From Planctomycetota bacterium (GTDB lineage: Bacteria > Planctomycetota > UBA1135 > GCA-002686595), in assembly GCA_020638855.1 (NCBI GenBank), contig JACKHT010000019.1:1-37459 (forward strand): DNA of 37,459 nucleotides. Direction: 5' to 3'. The notes beneath the pieces are model-generated. The model was not told where the DNA came from. It searched no databases and worked only from the letters and a program-made list of their open reading frames with translations. Made by a program: the position numbers and the translations under genes. Positions 14,884 to 23,339 of this stretch are shown in pieces. Position 1 is the first letter of the stretch, and every line of letters starts with the position of its first letter.

Positions 14884-17800
14884 TCAATCCTCGGTTCTTC
14901 CTGCAAGTCTATGGGACAGTTTTCGTTCCTCGACTAGGCAATAGAGCGTCGGAACCACAAAGATGGTGATGAGCGCGACCAGCATGCCTCCCACCGAAGG
15001 GATGGCCATAGGAACCATGACGTCTGATCCGCGCCCGCGGGACGTGAGCACAGGAAACAAGGCCAGCACGGTCGTTGCGGTGGTCATCAGGCAAGGGCGA
15101 ATGCGTCGCTTGCCCGCTTCGACCACGGCCTCCAGGACTTCGGCACGGCTGGTGGGTGTTTCGCGGTCGAACACCTGCTTGAGGTAGGTCGACATGATCA
15201 CCCCGTCGTCGGTGGCGATGCCGAACAAGGCCAAGAAGCCCACCCAGACGGCTACGCTCAGGTTGATGGGGTGCACCTGGAACATTTGTCGCAAGTCGAA
15301 GCCGAACACCGACCCATGCAGGAACCAGTCTTGCCCGTAAAGCCAGAGCATGAGGAAGCCCCCCGACCACGCCACAAAGACCGCCGAGAACACGATGGCG
15401 GTGGTGATCGTCGAGCGGAATTGCAGGTACAAGATCAGGAAGATCAAGAACAACGCCAGGGGCAAGACGATTTTCAAACGAGCCATCGCACGCTGCTGGT
15501 TCTCGAACGCACCCGAGAAGCGATAGGAAACGCCGGCCGGAAGCGAGTAGGCCCCGCTTTTGAGTACCTGATCCAGATGGGCTTGCGCCTCCTCGACCAC
15601 ATTGACCTCGGCCAGACCCGGCTGCTTGTCGAAGAGCACATAGGCCACCAAGAAGTTGTCTTCGCTCTTGATGTTCTGCGGCCCCGGCGTGTAGCGGATC
15701 TCGGCGAGTTGCCCTAGCGGCACTTGCAAGCCTGTGGGGGTCGGCACCAAGATGCTTCCCAGGTCGTCGACGGAATCCCGCAGCTCCCGTTGGTACCGAA
15801 CGCGGACAGGATACCGTTCGCGCCCTTCCACGGTGGTGGTGATGCGCTTGCCACCCACCGCGACTTCGATCACGTCTTGAACCGCGCGTACGGACAACCC
15901 GTAGCGGGCAATCGAGGAACGATCGATGTGGATCTCCAGGTAGGGCTTGCCGATGACCCGGTCGGCATACACAGTTTCCGGCCGGATCGAGGGGACATCC
16001 TGCAGGAGCTTTTCGAACTCCAAGGCGACCCCTTCGATGGTTTCCAAATCGGGGCCATACACCTTGATGCCCATCGGGGAACGCATACCCGTCTGGAGCA
16101 TGATCTGACGGGTTTCCATCGGCTGCAGCATCGAGGCAGTGGTCATGCCGGGGACCGTGGCCGCCTGCTTGATTTGCTCCCAGATATCCTGCGGGGTTTG
16201 GATGGAGTCGCGCCACTGGCGGAAGACCCGGCCGTCGGGGTCGGGAATCAGATCGCCCTGCGCGTCCAAAGGGAACGTACCGGAGTCCGCATCGAAGGCG
16301 AAGTGGAGCGGTTTCCCGGCCTGATCGGACTTGTACTCGGGCTTGTAGGTGATGATGGTCTCGACCATCGAGATAGGGGCCGGGTCGAGCGGGCTTTCCA
16401 CGCGCCCAATCTTGCCCACGACCTCTTCGACTTCGGGGATCGAGCGAATGAGCATGTCCTGCTGCTGCACCATGTCGAAGGCTTCGCCAATGGATGCGTG
16501 CGCCATGGTCACGGGCATGAGCAAGAAGGAACCTTCATCGAGCCGCGGCATGAACTCCTTGCCGAGGCCTGGAAAGGTTTCGGCTAGGGCGACCCAGGGC
16601 CGCCAACGCATCACGTCTTCGGCGCGAACGGGCTCGTCGCCCACCACGGCGGTGGGCAACACCGCGCGCACTGCGTTGGTCAGGCTGGCCAGCGGACCGG
16701 CGACAGGAGCGGCGAGCCGGGGGAACCCCAACCAAATGGTGGCACCCAGTGCCAGCAGGAGCAGCGGCAAGCTGAGGAAGAGCCGCTTGTGCCCCAGGCA
16801 CCAACGCAAGGTCGGCTCGTAGACCCACAATAGGACTTGGAAGGCGAACAAAACGCTGCCCAAGAGCAACACGGTGAAGATCGTGTTGGAGATGGCATGC
16901 CCAGGGCCCAGGGGTTGCCACAAACCTGCTAGCACGACTCCGATGACCAAGGCCGCCACGAGGCTGCTGGATTTGCTGCCCACCGCTTGCAGGCGCGTGG
17001 GCACCCAGGGCTTAACCCAAGGCCAGCCCCCTAAGAGCACGAGCACCAGCCCCAGCCACCAGCGGCCACCGGACAGGCTGATGGCGGCGGCGATACCGAG
17101 CAGGATCGACTGGAGGATCCTCCTTCCCAAGCGCCGGGCCTTGCCCTCCCGGAACAGCCAATGGGCAGCGGGGGGGATGATCACCAGGGCCACGAGGATC
17201 GAAGCGATCAGGGCAAACGACTTGGTGTACGCCAGCGGTTTGAACAATTTGCCTTCCGCGCCTTCCATGCTGAACACGGGTAGGAAACTCACCACGGTGG
17301 TGAGGACGGCGGTCAGCACCGCGCCGCCGACCTCGGAGGCCCCCTGAAACACGCTTTCGAAGCGTTCGCGCGAGCTCTGCCCTGGCGCCATGTGTTTGAG
17401 GATGTTTTCCGTCAGCACAATCCCCACATCGACCATGGTGCCAATCGCGATCGCGATCCCCGAGAGTGCCACCACGTTGGCGTCCACTCCGAATTGCTTC
17501 ATCGCGATGAACGCAATCAGGACGGCAATCGGCAACAGACCCGAGATGAGCAGGGCGCTGCGGAAGTGGCCCACCATCACCAGAACCACGATGATCGAGA
17601 CGAGGATCTCCAGCTCCAGTGCCGAGTGGAGCGTTCCAAGGGTTTCGTAGATCAGTCCCGTGCGATCGTAGAAGGGCACCACGGCCACCTGGGAGGTGCG
17701 CCCGTCCTCCAACACCTTGGACGGCAATCCCTTGGAGATCTCGCGGATCTTGTCCTTCACGCGTTGGATCACCGCCAGCGGATTCGCGCCGTAGCGCACC

Positions 17801-18756
17801 ACCACGACGCCACCCACGGCCTCGGCTCCCCCCTTGTCCAGCGCCCCGCGCCGCAGGGCCGGACCCGTCTGCACCGTGCCCAATTGGCGCAGGGTGATGG
17901 GGACGTTGTCGCTCACCGCGACCACCGTGTTTTCGATGTCGCTCAAGCCCTTGAGCAGGCCGCGACCGCGCACCACGTACTCCGCTCCGTTGAGTTCGAT
18001 GGTCCGGGCCCCCACGTCCGCGTTGGAAGCACCCACCGCGCGGAACACGTCGGTCAAGGTGACCCCGTTGGCGCGTAAGGCATCCGGATCGACGTCGATC
18101 TGGTATTCCTGCACATGACCGCCGATCGAGGCGACTTCCGCAACGCCCTCCACGCTGGAGAGCGCATAGCGCACATACCAATCTTGGATGCTACGGAGTT
18201 CAGCCAAGTCCCAACCACCTGTGGTCGCCCCGCTAGGATCCTGTCCCTCGAGCGTGTACCAAAATACTTGCCCCAGGGGAGTGGCATCGGGTCCCAGTGC
18301 CGGTTGCACCCCTTCGGGCAGGGTCCCCGCGGGCAGGCTAGACAGCTTTTCTAGCAACCGGCTACGCGACCAATAGAAGTCGACATCTTCGCGGAAGATC
18401 ACGAAGACTGAAGAGAACCCGAACATGGACGAGCTGCGGATGCTCTTGACCCCAGGGACGCCTAGCAAGGCCACGGTCAACGGATACGAAACCTGATCCT
18501 CGACGTCCTGGGGCGACCGGCCCGGCCAGTTGGAAAAGATGATCTGCTGGTTCTCCCCCGTGTCGGGGATCGCGTCCACCGGCACGGGATCCCGCGGCAA
18601 GCCCGGTAGCTTCCAATCGAAGGGGGCCACCAAGATGCCCCAAGCCACGAAGAAGATCGTGATAAGCACGACGATCAGCTTGTTGCTAAGGAAGAACCGA
18701 ATGACGTGGTCCAACGCGGAACGCGGATGGGGGGCAGGGGGGGGAGTCATCGGCAT
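14884..18756 (-). CDS. cusA: CusA-type heavy-metal RND efflux pump
   Basis: This proton-driven inner-membrane pump of the tripartite Cu/Ag exporter has 1290 aa, against about 1050 for E. coli CusA. TM1 lies at about 23-46. The proton-relay Asp443 sits in IAIGTMVDVGIVLTEN. The three copper-binding methionines of E. coli CusA (573, 623, 672) correspond to Met747 (FLLMPVT), Met797 (ISMVET) and Met886 (QIMLQTG); the 747-797 spacing is identical to E. coli. Extra length comes from a hydrophobic insertion around 540-720 and about 40 residues around 808-850 (FDADSGTFPLDAQGDLIPDP). The second half repeats the RND fold and ends with the conserved GGMLVALITIFVVPTLYCL. The start (MPMTPPP) overlaps the cusB stop by one base (TGATG), so translation is coupled. 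Confidence 0.96.
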   Translation of the reverse strand: MPMTPPPAPHPRSALDHVIRFFLSNKLIVVLITIFFVAWGILVAPFDWKLPGLPRDPVPVDAIPDTGENQQIIFSNWPGRSPQDVEDQVSYPLTVALLGVPGVKSIRSSSMFGFSSVFVIFREDVDFYWSRSRLLEKLSSLPAGTLPEGVQPALGPDATPLGQVFWYTLEGQDPSGATTGGWDLAELRSIQDWYVRYALSSVEGVAEVASIGGHVQEYQIDVDPDALRANGVTLTDVFRAVGASNADVGARTIELNGAEYVVRGRGLLKGLSDIENTVVAVSDNVPITLRQLGTVQTGPALRRGALDKGGAEAVGGVVVVRYGANPLAVIQRVKDKIREISKGLPSKVLEDGRTSQVAVVPFYDRTGLIYETLGTLHSALELEILVSIIVVLVMVGHFRSALLISGLLPIAVLIAFIAMKQFGVDANVVALSGIAIAIGTMVDVGIVLTENILKHMAPGQSSRERFESVFQGASEVGGAVLTAVLTTVVSFLPVFSMEGAEGKLFKPLAYTKSFALIASILVALVIIPPAAHWLFREGKARRLGRRILQSILLGIAAAISLSGGRWWLGLVLVLLGGWPWVKPWVPTRLQAVGSKSSSLVAALVIGVVLAGLWQPLGPGHAISNTIFTVLLLGSVLFAFQVLLWVYEPTLRWCLGHKRLFLSLPLLLLALGATIWLGFPRLAAPVAGPLASLTNAVRAVLPTAVVGDEPVRAEDVMRWRPWVALAETFPGLGKEFMPRLDEGSFLLMPVTMAHASIGEAFDMVQQQDMLIRSIPEVEEVVGKIGRVESPLDPAPISMVETIITYKPEYKSDQAGKPLHFAFDADSGTFPLDAQGDLIPDPDGRVFRQWRDSIQTPQDIWEQIKQAATVPGMTTASMLQPMETRQIMLQTGMRSPMGIKVYGPDLETIEGVALEFEKLLQDVPSIRPETVYADRVIGKPYLEIHIDRSSIARYGLSVRAVQDVIEVAVGGKRITTTVEGRERYPVRVRYQRELRDSVDDLGSILVPTPTGLQVPLGQLAEIRYTPGPQNIKSEDNFLVAYVLFDKQPGLAEVNVVEEAQAHLDQVLKSGAYSLPAGVSYRFSGAFENQQRAMARLKIVLPLALFLIFLILYLQFRSTITTAIVFSAVFVAWSGGFLMLWLYGQDWFLHGSVFGFDLRQMFQVHPINLSVAVWVGFLALFGIATDDGVIMSTYLKQVFDRETPTSRAEVLEAVVEAGKRRIRPCLMTTATTVLALFPVLTSRGRGSDVMVPMAIPSVGGMLVALITIFVVPTLYCLVEERKLSHRLAGRTED

Positions 18757-21194
18757 CACTTCGTGCTCGGCAAGGTGCGTAGGATTTCGCCACAACCCAA
18801 CATGGAGGCACCGAAGTAGGGATTCTGTACCTCGGCTTCCGATTGCAGCCAATCGGCGCCTGCGTTTGCGAAAGCCATGGGGCAATGCACCACACGCAAA
18901 GGCTGTTCTAGGGGATTGCCCAGGGATGCGAGCAAGCCGAGCATCGTTTGGGAAGCGGCTCCGAAGTGCACCCGCAACGGGGCCAGTCCAGGCTCCTTGC
19001 TAGCTTGCATCAACGTCTGGTGCAGTGACTCCAAGAGGCTCGCTTGGGCGGGAGGGAGGGTCGCATTTGGCACGGCCTGCATGACCGAATTCCTCCAATT
19101 CGCTAGCGCCGTGCGCGCCGGAATTTCGGCGTCGGCTGCCAGCGCGCGCTGGAGGTCCAAGTACTGCTCGACCATGGGGGCGAAGCCCGGCAAGGCCGTG
19201 GGGGCGCTGGGGGCTGGAGCCACCGTTTCCGCGGTCTCCGTGGGTGCGTTCGAATCCAGCTCTCCGGAACCCGGATCCAGAACTCCTGGGAAGCGCCCGC
19301 GGACTTCCCCGCAGCGCAACATGCTGGCTCCAAAGTACGGGTTGGAAACCTCCTCGCCGACTTGTAGCCAATCCGCGCCCCGGTTGTCGAAGGCCATGGG
19401 GCAGTGGACTTCCACAAGGAGTGCCGCCCCGTTGTGCCCGAAGGTTTGTACGAGGTCCAAGGTGGTCTTGGCCAACCCAGCGAAGGCCTCGCGCACCCCT
19501 TCCAACGACTGCGCCGATGCGGCCACACGCAGCTCTTCGCGCAGCCCAGTTTGCTGGGCCGTCCAGCTCGCACGGAAGGCATCATCCAAGGCCGTAGCGG
19601 AAATCTCCTCCAAGGCATGGCTGGCGAGTTCCACCGCCTGCTGCGCAGCCTCCAGATCATCGCCGGCCAAGGCCTGCTGCAACTTCGCGTAGGCTCCGTA
19701 CCAAGGCGCAAGCTGGGCTCGGAAGGCTGCCGCGGATCCTGGCCCCGGGCGAAGCGCATCCCCAGGCATGCTCATCATGCTTGGCTTGGCTTGGATTTGC
19801 ATCGAGCTATCGATCCGGAAGGCCCCATGGGTCACCACCCGTTCGCCTTCGGCCAGTCCGGACAGCACGAGGATCGAGTCCCCAGCTCGAGGCCCAACCT
19901 GGACCTCGCGACCTTCGTAGGTGGGGCGTTCGGTATCCGGAACCTCGACGTACACGACCGCCCGTTTGCCGGTCGCCAAGACCGCGCTGAGGGGAATGAC
20001 CAAGGGCCAAGGCTGGCCGGTGGTTTCCGTGGGAACCAAGCCGAGGCTCTCAGCCGGAACCAAATCCATACCACACACGTCGCATTGGCCTGGTTCGTCG
20101 TGGATGACTTCGGGGTGCATCGGGCTCACCCACTTGCCAGCCAGTTCGTTGCCCACGATCACACCCTGCGAACCCATGGGAGCCGAAACCGTAGCCCGGA
20201 CGAACATGCCGGGCTTGAGGCGGCCGTCGGAGTTGTCCACGTTGACCCGCACCTTGGCCGTACGCGTGTGTTCGTGGATGATCGGGTCGATGAAGACCAC
20301 GGTCCCCGCGAAGGTCTCACCCGGCAGGGCCTCGACTTCCAAGGAAACATCTTGTCCGTAGCGCAGCCAGACCAAGTCTTGCTCGTACGCGTCCAGCAAC
20401 ACCCAGAGCTTGGACAGGTCGGCCACCCGGTAGATCGGTGTTCCCGTTTGCACGTAGGTGCCTTCCTCAAGCAGCTTCTCGATGACCACCCCGCTTTGCG
20501 GCGAGGTCAAGTCGACGTACTCCTCGGCTTCCCCGCGCGTTTCCAGCTCGGAGACTTGCGCTTCGGTGAGCCCCAGGAGTTGCAACTTTTGGCGGGCTCC
20601 CACGTAAGCCCTTTGGTTGCTTTCGGTCAGGAAATCGCTCGAGTCCGGGGCCACGGACTGCATCCGAGCGCGGGTAGCGAGCAGTTCCTCCTGAGCGGAG
20701 TACAGCTCGGGACTGTACAGCTGGACCAAGTGGTCACCCTTTTGCACCTTGAGCCCGGTGTAGTCCACAAACAGTCGCTCAAGCCGGCCGGGAACCCAGG
20801 CCGAAATCGTGCGCACCGCCGTTTCGTTGTAGTCGACCTTGCCGACCATGCGAACCAAGCGGATCACCTTTTTGCGCTCCACAGGCGAGGTGGTGATGCG
20901 TGCCAAGGCCTTGGCCGCGGGCGACATCGAGAGCTGCCGGGGCTGCTCGGATTCTGCGCTGTCCCGAAGGACCAAGTCCATGCCACAGATGGGGCACGTA
21001 CCTTTGTCTGGCAGCTGGATTTGCGGATGCATGGGGCAGGTCCAAACCTCGGGGGCATGATCCGCTGCTTGCATAGCTGGCTCGGTTGCGGGCCCCTTTG
21101 GACCTCCGTTGGCGGACCAGCGACCCACCAGGAACGTGATCAACACGACGAGCAAGCCCGTAGCGATTCTGAGAGAACGGCGAGGGAATTTCAT
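18756..21194 (-). CDS. cusB: CusB-type adaptor with four extra metal-binding modules
   Basis: This periplasmic adaptor bridges CusA and CusC (812 aa, about twice a usual CusB). An N-terminal membrane segment (11-24) precedes a heavy-metal-binding module (WTCPMHP to CPICGM, 51-72). The adaptor body is a hairpin/lipoyl region of about 110-260 (SPQSGVVIEKLLEEG) plus a beta-barrel. A second heavy-metal module interrupts the body (355-381, SPMHP to CDVCGM); its first Cys is Ser. After the adaptor two DUF3347-like domains follow, 491-632 and 671-804. Each ends with the signature HCPMAF...GADWLQ...NPYFGASML.CGE, which supplies His, Cys and Met ligands. The start ATG overlaps the cusC stop as ATGA. 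Repeated metal-capture modules suggest periplasmic copper loading of the pump. Confidence 0.95.
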   Translation of the reverse strand: MKFPRRSLRIATGLLVVLITFLVGRWSANGGPKGPATEPAMQAADHAPEVWTCPMHPQIQLPDKGTCPICGMDLVLRDSAESEQPRQLSMSPAAKALARITTSPVERKKVIRLVRMVGKVDYNETAVRTISAWVPGRLERLFVDYTGLKVQKGDHLVQLYSPELYSAQEELLATRARMQSVAPDSSDFLTESNQRAYVGARQKLQLLGLTEAQVSELETRGEAEEYVDLTSPQSGVVIEKLLEEGTYVQTGTPIYRVADLSKLWVLLDAYEQDLVWLRYGQDVSLEVEALPGETFAGTVVFIDPIIHEHTRTAKVRVNVDNSDGRLKPGMFVRATVSAPMGSQGVIVGNELAGKWVSPMHPEVIHDEPGQCDVCGMDLVPAESLGLVPTETTGQPWPLVIPLSAVLATGKRAVVYVEVPDTERPTYEGREVQVGPRAGDSILVLSGLAEGERVVTHGAFRIDSSMQIQAKPSMMSMPGDALRPGPGSAAAFRAQLAPWYGAYAKLQQALAGDDLEAAQQAVELASHALEEISATALDDAFRASWTAQQTGLREELRVAASAQSLEGVREAFAGLAKTTLDLVQTFGHNGAALLVEVHCPMAFDNRGADWLQVGEEVSNPYFGASMLRCGEVRGRFPGVLDPGSGELDSNAPTETAETVAPAPSAPTALPGFAPMVEQYLDLQRALAADAEIPARTALANWRNSVMQAVPNATLPPAQASLLESLHQTLMQASKEPGLAPLRVHFGAASQTMLGLLASLGNPLEQPLRVVHCPMAFANAGADWLQSEAEVQNPYFGASMLGCGEILRTLPSTK

Positions 21195-22579
21195 AGTGAG
21201 TCTCCGTTGGGCGATTGGGGCAGAGGCTGCGCGATCAAGGCTTCCAGTTGCGCCCGGCTTTGCAAAGCATCGCGTTTGGCCCGACTGTGCGAGAGCTCGA
21301 ACTCGATCAAGGTCTGTTCGGCGTCGAGCAAATCCAAGATCGAAGCGGAACCGGTGGTGTAGGCAGAAAGCGTGAGATCCAGCGCTTCGTGGGCGCGGGG
21401 GACCAAGGAGTCGCGATAGAGGCGGATGCGTCGCAGCGCATCGTCCCATTGGTACGCGCTGGCCTCCAAGTCGGCTCGCAGCGACGACTCTTGGGCGATG
21501 CGTTGCTGACGGGTGGCTTGAAGTTGGTGGTGAGCGCCCCGTTCGCTGGAGGCATACGCCGATCCCCACACGGGCAGGGTCATGGAAACGCTGACGAGCA
21601 CCGGGTCTTCCCCGCTCCCGGGGGTGCTCGGGTCGCGGGCTGCGCCCGTTTGGATCCAATCCACGCCCGCGCTGAAGCTAGGCTTGCGCCGCAGTTGGGC
21701 CAGGGCCTCGGCGTCGCTCGCTGCGGCGAGTTGTTGGTCGAGGGCTCGCAGCTGGGGGTTGCGCTCCAACGCCAGCGCGTACAGCGCACCAGCATCGGCT
21801 TGGCTAGGCTGCGGATCCGCCAGCTCGGGGACGGGTAGCGCGACCGAGCGATCGCTCAGGTTCATCGCTTCCGCCAGCCGAGCGGAGAGCATGGGCCGTC
21901 GGCGTTCCAAGCTCGCCAGCGCATCTTCCATGCGTCCAATTTCGATTTGTAGCCGCAGCAGGTGCTCTTGGCTTTGGCCACTGCGCACCCGACTCTGGAC
22001 CACCGGTTCAAGTCCGTGCAGGAGATCGAGTAGCTCCCCCGTGATCCGCAGTTCTTGGCCGAAGAATGCGTACTCGTGGTAGGCATGGGTGATGCGCTCT
22101 TGAACTTGCAAACGCATGGCTTCCACCTGGAACCAGGCCGCTTCGGCGCTAGCTTGCGCCTTGCGGCTTTGCGCTTTCAGAAGCCCCGGCCAAGGAAACG
22201 CCTGCGAAAGGCCGATCCGGCGCTGTTGGGGCCCGGTGCGGGTTTGGATTTCTTCCAGGAACTCTCCCCAAGCCAGCTTGGGGTCGGGCAAGGTTCCTGC
22301 GGACTCCACGGCTTCGGTTTGCGCAAGCCACGACTCGTAGGCAGCTCGCAACCCCGCATGGTGCGCCAGGCCGTAGTCGAGGCATTGGGCTAGGTCCCAA
22401 GGAGCCGCGGGTTGCTCCGCATCGATGGGCACCGAAGTTTCCGGGTTCGGTGCGGGCGAGGAACCGTACAAGGACGCGGTGTGCTGTTGGATGAGCTCGG
22501 GCGAATAGGTGGAGGCGCACCCGGCGAGGCCCATGGCTGCCGCGGCAGCCAGCATGGCCGACAAAGGGATCGGAGGCAT
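21191..22579 (-). CDS. cusC: CusC/TolC-type outer-membrane efflux lipoprotein
   Basis: This is the outer-membrane channel of the tripartite exporter (462 aa). The ATG at 22579 gives a clear lipoprotein signal (MPPIPLSAMLAAAAAMGLAGC), with the lipobox LAGC and acylated Cys21; the frame stays open further upstream, but without a signal peptide. Two outer-membrane efflux repeats rich in Ala, Leu and Gln follow, with typical long helices (ALVERNPQLRALDQQLAAASDAE-like pattern, and SASILDLLDAEQTLIEFELSHS near the end). The stop overlaps the cusB start. The 174-nt gap to the upstream Cys-rich gene (22580-22753) contains no other gene that I can see. Confidence 0.92.
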   Translation of the reverse strand: MPPIPLSAMLAAAAAMGLAGCASTYSPELIQQHTASLYGSSPAPNPETSVPIDAEQPAAPWDLAQCLDYGLAHHAGLRAAYESWLAQTEAVESAGTLPDPKLAWGEFLEEIQTRTGPQQRRIGLSQAFPWPGLLKAQSRKAQASAEAAWFQVEAMRLQVQERITHAYHEYAFFGQELRITGELLDLLHGLEPVVQSRVRSGQSQEHLLRLQIEIGRMEDALASLERRRPMLSARLAEAMNLSDRSVALPVPELADPQPSQADAGALYALALERNPQLRALDQQLAAASDAEALAQLRRKPSFSAGVDWIQTGAARDPSTPGSGEDPVLVSVSMTLPVWGSAYASSERGAHHQLQATRQQRIAQESSLRADLEASAYQWDDALRRIRLYRDSLVPRAHEALDLTLSAYTTGSASILDLLDAEQTLIEFELSHSRAKRDALQSRAQLEALIAQPLPQSPNGDSL

Positions 22580-22753
22580 GAAAACGGGGTTCCAGTAGAA
22601 ACGGATCGATCGAAGTGGGCGTACGGTCTGCGCCAAAAGATGCGCGAATACGCCAGCCAAACAGGAACCGCAGGCACGGGGACTCCCAACGCTCAATCCG
22701 CGAACAAGCGGCGCATGGTGGGAGCAGCGAGGCCTAGCGGCGCTCGTTGGCGA

Positions 22754-23173
22754 TCAGATCCGGAACACTTGGAGCCACGACCGAAGGCTCAGCCCAACTC
22801 TTGGGACCGTAGCCCGGGTGGGAGATTCCAGGCGAGCGACGACTCGGTGCTCCACCGTCGGTCCTTCCCAGGCCGGAAGCCAAGTGGGGGTGGGGACTTG
22901 GAAGCCCAAGGACTCGGGTTCGGGTGCCGGCTCCTGGTCGGCAGCCGCGGAACAAGCGCAGGCGTGCTTCGAAAGCGCCGCGCGTTGGGATTCCGGCTGC
23001 GAACTCTTTCCTGCGCAGCAAGAATCGTGCTCTGCGACCTGTTCCAAGCAGCAGCAATCTCCACCTACCACCGAAGCCACCGCGCACCATGCTTTGGAGG
23101 CGAGCGGCTGGACGACCAGCTGCAACGCTGCAAAGAGGGCAACGACCAGAATTCTGCGGGCGGAGGAGAGCAT
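22754..23173 (-). CDS. Small Cys-rich secreted protein, first gene of copper operon
   Basis: The 139-aa product begins with a good signal peptide (MLSSARRILVVALFAALQLVVQ, cleavage near ALA/SKA). Eight Cys then follow within about 50 residues, as WC, DCCC, DSCC and HACAC, with two nearby His. The remaining half is Pro/Glu/Arg-containing and looks unstructured. The clustered thiols facing the periplasm, and its place at the head of the cus operon, suggest Cu(I)/Ag(I) binding. It resembles in style the short Cys/His proteins often found before RND metal pumps, but I cannot name a family with certainty. The ATG at 23173 is chosen because the signal peptide starts there; an in-frame start at 23209 would add 12 residues. 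Confidence 0.7.
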   Translation of the reverse strand: MLSSARRILVVALFAALQLVVQPLASKAWCAVASVVGGDCCCLEQVAEHDSCCAGKSSQPESQRAALSKHACACSAAADQEPAPEPESLGFQVPTPTWLPAWEGPTVEHRVVARLESPTRATVPRVGLSLRSWLQVFRI

Positions 23174-23268
23174 GGAATGGCTTAGCACCAATGTACCTCG
23201 TACGCCCAATCACGTCGGCGTGCAAGGGTTTCCTTGAAGAATCTCCCCCCGGAGCCCCGATTCGAGCT

Positions 23269-23334
23269 GCGGGCGATAGGGAGCCCGCGCGTGGAACTCC
23301 CGGTCCCATCCGCGGGCACGCCCCCGTGGTGCCC
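23269..23334 (-). terminator. Two hairpins between monooxygenase gene and copper operon
   Basis: gggcac/gtgccc (23314-23319 with 23329-23334, 9-nt loop) and gcgggc/gcccgc (23269-23274 with 23283-23288, 8-nt loop) lie just after the stop of the upstream minus-strand gene. They may separate it from the copper operon. Neither has a T-run. A possible promoter for the operon (TTGCAC, 17 nt, TACGAG on the minus strand, about 23200-23235) is weak, and no CueR- or CsoR-type operator was recognised. Confidence 0.3.
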
Positions 23335-23339
23335 AGACC

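Noticed and set aside
19404..21362. 652-aa open frame on the plus strand
   Set aside because: It is antisense to cusB. Its Gly/Arg/His-rich composition is typical of shadow frames in GC-rich DNA, and it has no motif.
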